A stretch of 64,000 bases of DNA, from positions 1 to 64,000 of the forward strand of contig JAAWDP010000019.1 in NCBI GenBank assembly GCA_022793815.1. The letters run 5' to 3'. Positions 35,106 through 42,861 of the stretch are shown here, piece after piece (the first letter of the stretch is position 1; the number at the start of each line of letters is the position of its first letter). This DNA comes from Clostridia bacterium. Lineage in GTDB: Bacteria > Bacillota > Clostridia > Christensenellales > Pumilibacteraceae. The notes under the pieces are model-generated. The model saw only the letters and a program-made list of their open reading frames with translations. It did not search any database and had not been told where the DNA came from. The position numbers and the translations under genes are program-made.

Positions 35106-36892
35106 TTTGTTTCTCCTGTCTTTTTGCCTAAGGCTATCAAAAACCTGTCGAGCGAGGCATAATCCTTTTCCACCGTCACGGATTGGAATTTATCCGCGAA
35201 AAGGGTTTTCACCGCGTCGCCTATATCGAAGCCTATTTCCGCCATAAGCGCGCCGCCGTCTGCAAGATAATTATCAAGGTTATCGGCTATTATGCGGTAG
35301 AATTTCAGTCCGTCCTCCCCTCCGTCCAGCGCGAGCATAGGTTCGTATTTTACCGTATCGGAAAGCGATGCGATATCCTCGCTTTTTATATAAGGCGGAT
35401 TGGTTACTATCAAGTCGAATTTGCCGTCGAGCGCGGCGAACATATCGCTTTCCGCCACGAGCACGTCCGTGCCGGCAAGGTTGGCGCGTGCGACTTCGAG
35501 CGCGGCGGACGAAACGTCGGACGCCGTGACCGAGGCTTTCGTATCCGCAAGTGCGCGCGCGATACAGCCGCTGCCCGTACACAAATCGAGCACGCGCAGC
35601 TGCCTGCCGCCGATGTATTTGACGGCGCGCTCGGCAAGCAGTTCGGTTTCGGGGCGCGGACAAAGCACGGCGTTTGTGACCTTTATGTCGTTGCCGCAAA
35701 ATTCGGTATGTCCCAAAATATAGTCGAGCGGTTCGCCTGCACTTCTGCGTTTGACGTAACCTTTGAGTTTGACGTAATCGTCGGGCGCGAGCCTGGTTAT
35801 TTCGAAGCGCTGACCTTTTTTGAGTCCGATGACTTCGGCAAGCATCCAGTCGTATTCCCGTTTGTCTATCCCGTTTTGTTCCAGCATTTGCTTAAATTCC
35901 GCACCGACGGTTTCTATATCGCGCTCGAAAAACTTTACGGGTTTTATGTTTTCGTTCCCGTCCATTTCGAGCACGGCGAGAAAACTTTTCAGCGCAACCT
36001 GCGCCATAGCGTCGTCGGGCGGATAAGTGGTGAGCCGCTGCAAGGCGAGCCCGGGAGCGCGCAGTGCGTTTGTGAATGCGTTGTCTGGCAATGCCGCGAG
36101 AAGACGCAGGACTTCGTAGGACACGCCTGCGACTATCGGAAGCAGCAGTATTCTCACGCCCATGCGCACAAACATGTTGCCCATGATTCGAAGTCCCGTA
36201 AGCGACAGCAGCCAGTTGGTAAGCGCGAACACGAGTATGCTTATTACGACCACGAGGAACAAAAACGTGGTGCCGCAGCGGTTGTGGCGCGTCGAGCATT
36301 TCTGCACGTTTTCCACGGTCATATCCAGTCCTTTTTCGTAGCAGTTGATTGTGCGGTGTTCCGCGCCGTGGTACATGAACGTGCGGCGTATGTCCTTCAT
36401 GCGCGACACTATGAGCAGGTACAGCACGAATATTATTATCCGTATTACGCCCTCGATAAGACCCGACAGCCATGCCCAAAGCGTGACGGCTTTTTCTATG
36501 AGCGACGTAAGAAAAGACGGGAGCAGTATGAAAAGCCCCACGGCAAGGGCTATGCCCAAAAGCACGGCTATCGCCATTGCGCCGCCGCCCGGGGTTTCGT
36601 CCTCTTCGCCGCTTATTTTCGCGGACTGCATTAGCGCGCTCATGCCGCTTATAAGGCTTACGGCAAACGCAACGACTCCGCGGACAATGGGTACTTTTTT
36701 ATACCATTGACCTTTTGTAGGCAGTCTGCGCGTCTGCAAGGCGATTTCGCCGTCGGGAGTGCGCACCGCCATTGCCTCGGACGTTTTTCCGCGCATAAGC
36801 ACGCCTTCCATGAGCGCCTGTCCGCCGATAAGCGAAACCCGTTCTTTCTTCGGCTTTGTTTTCTTTTCTTTTTTGGTTTTCTTATCAGACAA
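35102..36892 (-). CDS. prmC: Fusion of DUF1385 membrane protein and release-factor methyltransferase PrmC
   Basis: The 596-residue protein joins two genes that are separate neighbours in most Clostridia. Residues about 20-310 are DUF1385: [13 protein letters not shown], membrane segments near 105-130, 150-165 and 210-260, and the [15 protein letters not shown] motif. From about 320 a PrmC domain follows: ALRPDY-like helical start, [19 protein letters not shown] site and the [11 protein letters not shown] catalytic motif (near 490). It should methylate RF1/RF2 at the membrane face. The TTG start has GGTGA upstream. No stop or frameshift separates the parts, so the fusion is real in this sequence. 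Confidence 0.88.
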   Translation of the reverse strand: MSDKKTKKEKKTKPKKERVSLIGGQALMEGVLMRGKTSEAMAVRTPDGEIALQTRRLPTKGQWYKKVPIVRGVVAFAVSLISGMSALMQSAKISGEEDETPGGGAMAIAVLLGIALAVGLFILLPSFLTSLIEKAVTLWAWLSGLIEGVIRIIIFVLYLLIVSRMKDIRRTFMYHGAEHRTINCYEKGLDMTVENVQKCSTRHNRCGTTFLFLVVVISILVFALTNWLLSLTGLRIMGNMFVRMGVRILLLPIVAGVSYEVLRLLAALPDNAFTNALRAPGLALQRLTTYPPDDAMAQVALKSFLAVLEMDGNENIKPVKFFERDIETVGAEFKQMLEQNGIDKREYDWMLAEVIGLKKGQRFEITRLAPDDYVKLKGYVKRRSAGEPLDYILGHTEFCGNDIKVTNAVLCPRPETELLAERAVKYIGGRQLRVLDLCTGSGCIARALADTKASVTASDVSSAALEVARANLAGTDVLVAESDMFAALDGKFDLIVTNPPYIKSEDIASLSDTVKYEPMLALDGGEDGLKFYRIIADNLDNYLADGGALMAEIGFDIGDAVKTLFADKFQSVTVEKDYASLDRFLIALGKKTGETK

Positions 36893-36962
36893 TTGTTTTC
36901 ACCGGAATTTTTATGGTTTTATAGGATTTATAAGGGTACGGAAAAACAGCGGGCAGTTAAAA

Positions 36963-36996
36963 AAACCGCTTTTCCGCGTATGGGAAAAGACGGTTT
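36963..36996 (-). terminator. Terminator downstream of rpmE
   Basis: AAACCGCTTTTCC (36963-36975) pairs with GGAAAAGACGGTTT (36983-36996) with one bulge; on the minus strand T-runs follow. Confidence 0.8.
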
Positions 36997-37008
36997 CCGT
37001 TTCTTTGC

Positions 37009-37221
37009 CTATTGCTGTTTGTTGCCGTAGCGTTTGTTGAATCTGTCTATTCTTCCGCCTGTGTCAACATGTTTTTGTTTTCCGGTATAGAACGGGTGGC
37101 ATTTGTTGCAAACGTCAACTTTGAGCACGTCGCCCTTTTTGGTGCTGCCGGTTACAAACTCCGCGCCGCAAGCGCAGACCGCCTTGACCTCGTGATAATC
37201 GGGATGTATATCTTGTTTCAC
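37009..37221 (-). CDS. rpmE: 50S ribosomal protein L31
   Basis: The 70-residue protein is the zinc-binding (C+) form: Cys16, Cys18, Cys37 and Cys40 (CACG, CNKC) are all present, with HPFYTGKQK and [10 protein letters not shown] in the tail. It sits on the large ribosomal subunit. The GTG start follows TAGGAGG. It stands alone between dnaA and the prmC-prfA pair with its own terminator. Confidence 0.95.
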   Translation of the reverse strand: MKQDIHPDYHEVKAVCACGAEFVTGSTKKGDVLKVDVCNKCHPFYTGKQKHVDTGGRIDRFNKRYGNKQQ

Positions 37222-37310
37222 GGTTTCGACCTCCTAACTGCATAAGTATCGCGCAAAAACGCTCAATCTTTATTATTATAAACAAAACGGGTTCGGGTTG
37301 TCAAGCGAAT

Positions 37311-38660
37311 TTACTTTCTTTTCACCAAATCGCGTATGTCGCCCGCAGCCACCGAAAGACGTGTAACGGTGTTTACCTTTTCGCTCATCTTGTCGCGCGC
37401 GTGCATGACCGTGGTGTGGTCGCGTCCGCCGAAAAGGTTGCCTATCGTGGCGAGCGGCAAATCGAGCATGTCGGTTATAAGATAGATGCACAGCTGCCGC
37501 GGTTCGACGACTTCTTTCGTCTTTTTCTTTCCGACAAGGTCTTCGCGCGAAATGCGGAAGTATCGGCAGGTCGCGTCTATTATATCCTCGGCGGACGTGG
37601 GCGTGCCGCTCTCGCTGCCGTAATCGCGCAGCACTTCTTTCACCATGTCCACGGTCGGTTCGGACGTGCTCAGTTTCGAAAGGAATATTACTTTATTCAG
37701 CAGTCCTTCCATTTCGCGGATATTCGTGTCAATCTTTTCCGCCATGAAAGTCAGCACTTCCATGGGCAGGCTGCAATGTTCCAGCTGCGCTTTTTTCTGC
37801 AATATGGCGATACGGGTTTCCAAATCGGGCGGTTGTATGTCTGCGATAAGTCCCCATTCGAAGCGCGAGCGCAGACGCTCTTCGAGGTCGCGTATTTCTT
37901 TCGGCGGACGGTCGGAAGTCATTATCAGCTGTTTATTCGACTGATACATGTCGTTAAACGTATGGAAAACTTCTTCCTGCATGCCCTGCTTGCCTGCTAT
38001 GAACTGAATATCGTCTATCATGAGCACGTCGGCGTTGCGGTATTTCTCGCGGAAGTTGTCGCTTGTGCCCTTGCTGGCGCGGATGGACGCGACGAACTCG
38101 GTCAAGAATTTCTCGCTGGACACGTACAGCACTTTCAAATCCTGGCGGTTGGTGCGCAGATAGTTGCCTATCGCGTGCATCATGTGGGTTTTGCCGAGTC
38201 CGACGCCGCCGTATATGAACAGCGGATTATATCTGAGTCCCGGCTCGTCGGCGACGGCGCGGGCGGCGGCATACACGAATCGGTTCGAGTTGCCGACCAC
38301 GAAATTTTCGAAATTGTATTTCGGATTGAGCACCGTGACGTCGAGCGTGTGCTTGGGTTCTTCCTCGTCTACGGCGTCGGCGGTTTCGTCCTTTTCCTCG
38401 TACTTGACTGCTTCGGAAGGTTCGATTATTTCCAGCGCGGTAAGCAGCGGATTGACCTGTTTCATTACATTCATTATGAGCGGACGCAGACGCGAATCGA
38501 TAAAATCCTTGTTCTTGTCGGACGGCGCAAGCAAAACCAGTTTCGCGCCCTTGACGGCAACGGGTTCGATTTTGCTAATCCACACGTCGAAGTCCACGAC
38601 GCTCAAACACGTTTCCAATTTGCCGAGCATTTGCCCCCAAATTTCTCTTGCGTTATTCAT
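37311..38660 (-). CDS. dnaA: Chromosomal replication initiator DnaA
   Basis: The 449-residue initiator has all four domains: N-terminal REIWGQMLGKLETCLSVVDF, a short acidic linker (KYEEKDETADAVDEEEP), AAA+ domain with GGVGLGKTHMMHAIGN (Walker A) and VLMIDDIQFIAGK (Walker B), and the C-terminal DNA-binding signature GGRDHTTVMHARDK. GGAGG precedes its ATG. It overlaps the tetR-like gene by eight bases and is transcribed from that gene's promoter; dnaN, recF and gyrBA are not adjacent, and I see no cluster of TTATCCACA boxes, so oriC is probably elsewhere. Confidence 0.95.
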   Translation of the reverse strand: MNNAREIWGQMLGKLETCLSVVDFDVWISKIEPVAVKGAKLVLLAPSDKNKDFIDSRLRPLIMNVMKQVNPLLTALEIIEPSEAVKYEEKDETADAVDEEEPKHTLDVTVLNPKYNFENFVVGNSNRFVYAAARAVADEPGLRYNPLFIYGGVGLGKTHMMHAIGNYLRTNRQDLKVLYVSSEKFLTEFVASIRASKGTSDNFREKYRNADVLMIDDIQFIAGKQGMQEEVFHTFNDMYQSNKQLIMTSDRPPKEIRDLEERLRSRFEWGLIADIQPPDLETRIAILQKKAQLEHCSLPMEVLTFMAEKIDTNIREMEGLLNKVIFLSKLSTSEPTVDMVKEVLRDYGSESGTPTSAEDIIDATCRYFRISREDLVGKKKTKEVVEPRQLCIYLITDMLDLPLATIGNLFGGRDHTTVMHARDKMSEKVNTVTRLSVAAGDIRDLVKRK

Positions 38661-39249
38661 CGGACGCCTCCCGATTTTCGTGGATACGCTTATCTATGTC
38701 GGCAAAATAAAACAGCAGCAGTCTTTCTATCATAGTTTCGGTATCCTCCCTGCCGAGTCCGCGGCGCAACACGTCGAAAACCGAGGTCATGAACGAACGC
38801 ACGACCATGCGGCAGAAAAAGGTGTCGTTTTCGGACGGATGTTCGAACAGGTTGCCGAGCGTGAGGTTATAGCACTGTTCCACGAGTTTGTCGAAAAAGT
38901 CCTCGTAGCGCGTGGACGCGCACTTATCCGCAAGAATGAGTATGTCCTCGCCGTATTCGTCGAATATGCCGAGCAGACGTTCGGTTACGAGGCGCGCGCT
39001 TTTACCCGCGTCGCGGTCCGCCACGTTGAAAAGCTCGTCTATGAGTTTGGGGATACGGGTGTATGCGGGACGTACTATCGCAGTCAAAAGACCCATTTTG
39101 CCGTCGTAGTAGCGGTAAAGATTGCCGACGGGAACTCCCGCCTGCTCGGCTATCGTGCTTATATTGCCGCCGCGGTAGCCCTTTTCTACGTACTCTTTTC
39201 TGCCTGCCTGCAATATACGTTCGCTTATCTCTTTCTTTTTGTACTGCAC
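38653..39249 (-). CDS. TetR/AcrR-family transcriptional regulator
   Basis: The 198-residue protein has an N-terminal TetR helix-turn-helix (ILQAGRKEYVEKGYRGGNIS, IAEQAGVPVGNLYRYYDGK) and an all-helical ligand domain. The GTG start at 39249 follows GGAGAG. Its stop overlaps the dnaA start by eight bases, so dnaA is its operon partner. If autoregulated, as is common in the family, it would also set dnaA transcription. The inducer is unknown. Confidence 0.9.
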   Translation of the reverse strand: MQYKKKEISERILQAGRKEYVEKGYRGGNISTIAEQAGVPVGNLYRYYDGKMGLLTAIVRPAYTRIPKLIDELFNVADRDAGKSARLVTERLLGIFDEYGEDILILADKCASTRYEDFFDKLVEQCYNLTLGNLFEHPSENDTFFCRMVVRSFMTSVFDVLRRGLGREDTETMIERLLLFYFADIDKRIHENREASDE

Positions 39250-39284
39250 GTGAAAAAACTCTCCTATCTTTTACCGTTATGTCG

Positions 39285-39350
39285 CCGACGTTTCAAAAGA
39301 GAAAGAAAGCGTCGGACTTTTATTATATCAAACGCGCAAGTGTTTGTCAA
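39285..39350 (-). promoter_or_regulatory. Consensus promoter and leader hairpin of the tetR-dnaA operon
   Basis: TTGACA (39345-39350) and TATAAT (39322-39327) on the minus strand are 17 bases apart. The transcript should begin near 39315, directly at a hairpin made of CCGACG plus TTTC and GAAA plus CGTCGG (39285-39315), a possible operator or stabilising 5' structure. Confidence 0.75.
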
Positions 39351-39435
39351 CATGAAACGCATGCAAAATACGCGGCGCACGCAATTATTTCGGCATTGCG
39401 GAAACAGTCGCCGCAGAGCCGAAAACGACGTATAT

Positions 39436-39975
39436 TTAATCTTCCACAAGCTCTGACGGAACAGGCAGTCCCAAACGGTTAAGCGGTATATATTCGAAAT
39501 AATAGTCGCAGCCGACGGAATGAATGTAATCGAGCACGTCTTTATACTTCGGCTTTTTAAACCAGTTATCCAGCAAGTAGATATATTCCACGTCTATATT
39601 CGCGGGCGCCATGAGTTTCTTGTACTGTTTTTTCTTGAAATCGCACGTCTGCAATTTTTCGTCTACCGACCCCTCGACCTCTTGATGTTTGCACTCTATT
39701 ATAAACAAGATATTGTTCGTCAACACAAAAATGCTGTCGTCGGGAAGCAGTCGTTTGGAAATGTAATTCGTCCATTCGATATTCAGTTTTTCCAAAAAAA
39801 TGCTGTAAAATTTGTGCTTCTTATATACTTCGGCGACTTTTATGCCGTCGAAAAACACGTCGTGACCGCTTATCCCGTAATGCGGTTGCTGCGTAAGAAA
39901 GGAGGTCAAATCCGTTTTTCCTTCGAAAACCAGTCCCGTGCGGGTATTGCCGCCGCCTTTTCCGCTTTTAATCAT
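39436..39975 (-). CDS. Type II restriction endonuclease, PD-(D/E)XK fold
   Basis: The 179-residue protein starts MIKSGKGGGNTRTGLVFE and carries LLPDDSIFVLTNNILFIIECK, where Asp and the Glu-x-Lys (near 92-110) form a PD-(D/E)XK catalytic motif, then EGSVDEKLQTCDFKKKQY. I recall this family as small type II enzymes beside adenine methyltransferases. The methyltransferase gene ends 11 bases upstream and AAGGAG precedes the ATG. Recognition cannot be read from the nuclease. The complete lack of GATC in the window suggests GATC or a superset, as an inference. Confidence 0.75.
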   Translation of the reverse strand: MIKSGKGGGNTRTGLVFEGKTDLTSFLTQQPHYGISGHDVFFDGIKVAEVYKKHKFYSIFLEKLNIEWTNYISKRLLPDDSIFVLTNNILFIIECKHQEVEGSVDEKLQTCDFKKKQYKKLMAPANIDVEYIYLLDNWFKKPKYKDVLDYIHSVGCDYYFEYIPLNRLGLPVPSELVED

Positions 39976-39986
39976 TTGTTTTCTCC

Positions 39987-40916
39987 TTAATTGGTTATAA
40001 GCAATTCGTTTATTTTTCCGCGTCCGTCGGCTTTGCTGTTAATCATTCTGGCTGCCGATACCCTTTTAATTTCATAATCTTTATAGAGTTCGTCGAAAAA
40101 AACGTCCTCTTTATCTTTGTTTTTCGGGTCGGAATTGCTCAGAACAATCTTTGCGCCGGTCCGATTGATTTTGTCCACGAAGCGAGCCAGGCGGATTTGG
40201 TCGCCGTCGTCAAACGAACAGCCGTTGTACGACGTGAACGACGTTTTGCAAATCGGACGGTACGGAGGGTCTATATAAACGAAGGTGTTTTTGTCTATAA
40301 ACTTTTCGGACATAGAGTAATCGCCGTGACGGATTATCACGTTTTGCAGCGCCGTATGGATATTGCGCAGATTTTCGGCGTCGCAAATCCCCGGATTTTT
40401 ATATGAGCCCATGGGCACATTGTAATGCCCTTTGCTGTTTACGCGGTAAAGCCCGTTGAAACAGGTTTTGTTCAGAAATATCAAGTATGCGGCTTTTTCG
40501 GCTGCCTTTTCCCCGCTCAATTCGGTTGTATTGAATTTGCTGCGCATATCGTAGTAAAAAGTCTTTTTTTTGCTTTCGTCCGCAGACGAAAAAAACATCT
40601 GCATTTCTTCAAGACGTTCAATCAGTTCTGAGACATTGTTTTTAATGACATTATACGCGTTTATCAGTTCCGCGTTTATGTCGCTTATATAAATCTCTTC
40701 GAAATCGTATTTGGACAGAACATAAAACAATAATGCGCCGCCGCCCACCATAGGCTCGCAGTATTTTTTAAATACCCTTTCCCCGTCCTGCGGCAGCATT
40801 TTTCCGAGTTCGTCCAAAAGAGCGGTTTTACCGCCCGCCCATTTCACGAACGGTTTGGGTTCGGCGAAACTTTGTCTTTGCGATTTATTCCGTTTTTCCG
40901 CTTCTTTTGCCGACAT
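39987..40916 (-). CDS. D12-class adenine-specific DNA methyltransferase (Dam/DpnM-like)
   Basis: The 309-residue enzyme has the order of Dam-like N6-adenine methyltransferases: FVKWAGGKTALLDEL (SAM-binding motif, near 23-37), EPMVGGGALLFYVL, NKTCFNGLYRVNSKGHYNVP and the catalytic VYIDPPYRPICKTSFTSY (near 220). Members include M.DpnII, M.MboI and Dam (GATC) and M.EcoRV. AAAGGATTGAG precedes the ATG. It is coupled with the nuclease gene downstream and follows rsmI. Low GC compared with neighbours suggests acquisition. A GATC specificity is attractive but unproven. Confidence 0.9.
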   Translation of the reverse strand: MSAKEAEKRNKSQRQSFAEPKPFVKWAGGKTALLDELGKMLPQDGERVFKKYCEPMVGGGALLFYVLSKYDFEEIYISDINAELINAYNVIKNNVSELIERLEEMQMFFSSADESKKKTFYYDMRSKFNTTELSGEKAAEKAAYLIFLNKTCFNGLYRVNSKGHYNVPMGSYKNPGICDAENLRNIHTALQNVIIRHGDYSMSEKFIDKNTFVYIDPPYRPICKTSFTSYNGCSFDDGDQIRLARFVDKINRTGAKIVLSNSDPKNKDKEDVFFDELYKDYEIKRVSAARMINSKADGRGKINELLITN

Positions 40917-40993
40917 ATCTCAATCCTTTGATAACAGTATATATTGAACCGCGAGCAAAAGCAAGCGTTTTACTTACGAAATGCGTCGGGGCG

Positions 40994-41803
40994 TTATTTC
41001 CTGTCCGAGAGCAGTTCGGCATAAACTACGGATTTGGATATACCCCTGTCGGATGCGGCGCGTTTCATGGATTCTTTCTTGTCGTACCCGAGCGACATAT
41101 AGTGTTCGACATGGTCTTTGACGGAAAGCGATTTCAATCTGTCGGCGGCGCAAGGGGCTTTTTCCACGACTATGACCATTTCGCCCTTGACGGTAAATTC
41201 GGGGACGCTGCCGAGCGTGAAACGAATCACCTGTTCATGCAATTTGCTTATTTCGCGCACCACGCATGCCTTTCTCGCGCCGAGGGTTTCGTACAGAAAC
41301 GCAAGGTCGGTAAGCACGTTATGCGGCGGCGTATAGAAAATGAGCGTACTTTCCACGTCGGCTATGCGCGCGGCGGTCTTTTTGCGCTCGGATGCGGTTT
41401 CGGGAAGAAATCCGACCATGAGAAAAGACGACGTATCCATGCCGCTGAGCACGAGCGCGTTGACGCAGGCGCACGCGCCCGAAATAACCGTATATTCCAG
41501 CCCCTCTTCTATGAGCGCGTTTACGAGTATACTGCCCGGGTCGGATATGAGCGGCATGCCTGCGTCCGACACAAGCGCGACGTCCTTGCCATCTTTCAGT
41601 TTGGAAATTATTCCGTCCACGGCGGCGCGTTCGGAAAACTTGTGATATGCCGTCATCGGTTTTTTGATGCCGTAACGGTTTAAAAGTTCGCCGCTGTGAC
41701 GCGTGTCCTCGGCGGCGACGAGGTCTACGCTTTTCAGCACCTCGACGGCGCGGTAAGTTATTTCACCCATATTGCCTATGGGGGTGGCTACTATATATAA
41801 CAT
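40994..41803 (-). CDS. rsmI: 16S rRNA (cytidine-1402 2'-O)-methyltransferase
   Basis: The 269-residue enzyme methylates the ribose of C1402 in 16S rRNA. YIVATPIGNMGEITYRAVEVL at its N-terminus (first 20 are decisive), AEDTRHSGELLNRYGI, LVSDAGMPLISDPG and GFLPETASERKK are signatures of the tetrapyrrole-methylase-like RsmI. AAAGGAG stands six bases before the ATG. It is the first gene of a run that continues into the restriction-modification pair. Confidence 0.95.
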   Translation of the reverse strand: MLYIVATPIGNMGEITYRAVEVLKSVDLVAAEDTRHSGELLNRYGIKKPMTAYHKFSERAAVDGIISKLKDGKDVALVSDAGMPLISDPGSILVNALIEEGLEYTVISGACACVNALVLSGMDTSSFLMVGFLPETASERKKTAARIADVESTLIFYTPPHNVLTDLAFLYETLGARKACVVREISKLHEQVIRFTLGSVPEFTVKGEMVIVVEKAPCAADRLKSLSVKDHVEHYMSLGYDKKESMKRAASDRGISKSVVYAELLSDRK

Positions 41804-41886
41804 AAGACTCCTTTATTATATGTTTGATAACCATATAACGCTTGATTTATGGCTAATAATCATATAAACTGCCGATGTAAATTTTT

Positions 41887-41907
41887 TTTACTGTCGGTGA
41901 CAGTAAA
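41887..41907. promoter_or_regulatory. Palindromic operator-like site (module copy C)
   Basis: TTTACTGTC and GACAGTAAA are perfect inverted arms around GGT, just upstream of a TATAAT (about 41933) and the truncated small-protein gene at 41967. It corresponds in position to the operators of copies A and B but differs in sequence. Confidence 0.55.
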
Positions 41908-41966
41908 TCAACCTTTTTACTTTTATTTGTTGTATAATAAAGAAAAAAGTACTTTGCGAGGATAAT

Positions 41967-42053
41967 ATGGAAAAGACAGTACAAACGAAATTGAATGCGG
42001 AATATGTTTTGTTGGAAAGTGTTTTGGATATGGTCGGCTTCGCGCTCGGCTGA
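41967..42053 (+). pseudogene. Truncated third copy of the XRE-linked small-protein gene
   Basis: An ATG after GCGAGGATAAT opens MEKTVQTKLNAEYVLLESVL then DMVGFALG and a stop. The first 22 residues align with the start of the protein at 60495 (EKLIVKTKLNIEYLLFERLL), so this is the same family. Homology ends exactly where the dispersed repeat flank CGCGCTCGGCTGAGGACAAT begins, which shows the repeat interrupted or replaced the 3' two thirds. The expected divergent XRE gene is absent; rsmI lies there instead. Confidence 0.7.
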
Positions 42054-42200
42054 GGACAATAAAAAGTACGGCGACCGACGGCGTAGAGGCGAGCAGTTCG
42101 AGGAAAGCAAGCGTTTTCGACAGGGAGTGTACTTCCTGTACATGACCCGAGAAAACGCGTCGCTTGACAAAGAAATGCGAAGCCTATACGCCGTCAGAAA
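42038..42200. repeat. Family D hairpin repeat, single copy
   Basis: Inverted ends are CCGACGGCGTA (42075-42085) and TACGCCGTC (42187-42195). The hairpin uses GCGTTTTC/GAAAACGC outside and TGTAC/GTACA inside with the loop TTCCT (about 42110-42157). The tail supplies the last residues SDGV and the TAG stop of the methyltransferase gene on the minus strand. The left flank GCGCTCGGCTGAGGACAATAA is shared with the copy at 25340. Confidence 0.75.
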
Positions 42201-42861
42201 AGACCTCTCTTTCGGGAAGTATTATCATGCCGTCTTTGCCGTCCTTTTTACATTCCAGCAGAAACAGATGCGGCGGCTTGCCGTCGCACGGACGGAGAAT
42301 CTGTAACACTTTCGGGGTGAGTTTGGCGAGCGTACACAAATTCAATGTTTCGGCGAGGCGTTGGCTCTGCCCCACCGTATAGAATTTGCCGCCGCTTGAA
42401 AGCAGGCGCGACGCGCATGAAATCACTTCGGACAGCGTTACTTCAAGTTCGTGACGCGCGACGGCGACGGCGCGGCTTTCCTGCTTGAAACCGCTGCCCT
42501 GCTTTCTGTACGGCGGATTGGCGACGACGACTTTGAATCTGCCGACATTCGCGCTTTGCGCCGCGAAATCCTGCATGCGCGCGCAGACTATTTCGATGCG
42601 GTCGGCAAGAGAGTTGAGCCGCGCATTGCGCTCGGCAAGCGACGCGCTTTCGGGCTGTATCTCCACGCCCGTCACGCGCATGCCGCGCTTTGCCGCGATG
42701 AGCGTTGCTATTATACCGTTGCCGCAGCCGAGGTCGCACGCGTCGGCATTCGAACCTTTTACGAAGTTCGCAAGTTCCACGGCGTCGCATCCGAAACAGA
42801 AAAGTTCGTCGTCCTGAATAAGTTTGAGTCCTTTATACTGCAAATCGTCTATGCGTTCCAT
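42184..42861 (-). CDS. trmN6: tRNA1(Val) A37 N6-methyltransferase-like protein
   Basis: The 225-residue class I methyltransferase has CDLGCGNGIIATLIAAKRG (SAM site, near 43-61) and VVVANPPYRKQGSG (near 111, NPPY for an exocyclic amine). The start ERIDDLQYKGLKLIQDDELF matches the YfiC/YabB group that methylates A37 of tRNA1(Val). It overlaps the tilS stop by one base; both act on tRNA. Its C-terminus SDGV plus stop is encoded by a dispersed repeat end, so the native end was probably different. Confidence 0.85.
   Translation of the reverse strand: MERIDDLQYKGLKLIQDDELFCFGCDAVELANFVKGSNADACDLGCGNGIIATLIAAKRGMRVTGVEIQPESASLAERNARLNSLADRIEIVCARMQDFAAQSANVGRFKVVVANPPYRKQGSGFKQESRAVAVARHELEVTLSEVISCASRLLSSGGKFYTVGQSQRLAETLNLCTLAKLTPKVLQILRPCDGKPPHLFLLECKKDGKDGMIILPEREVFSDGV

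Noticed and set aside
37222..37310. Replication origin next to dnaA
   Set aside because: I see no cluster of DnaA boxes, no dnaN and no AT-rich unwinding region beyond ordinary intergenic sequence.
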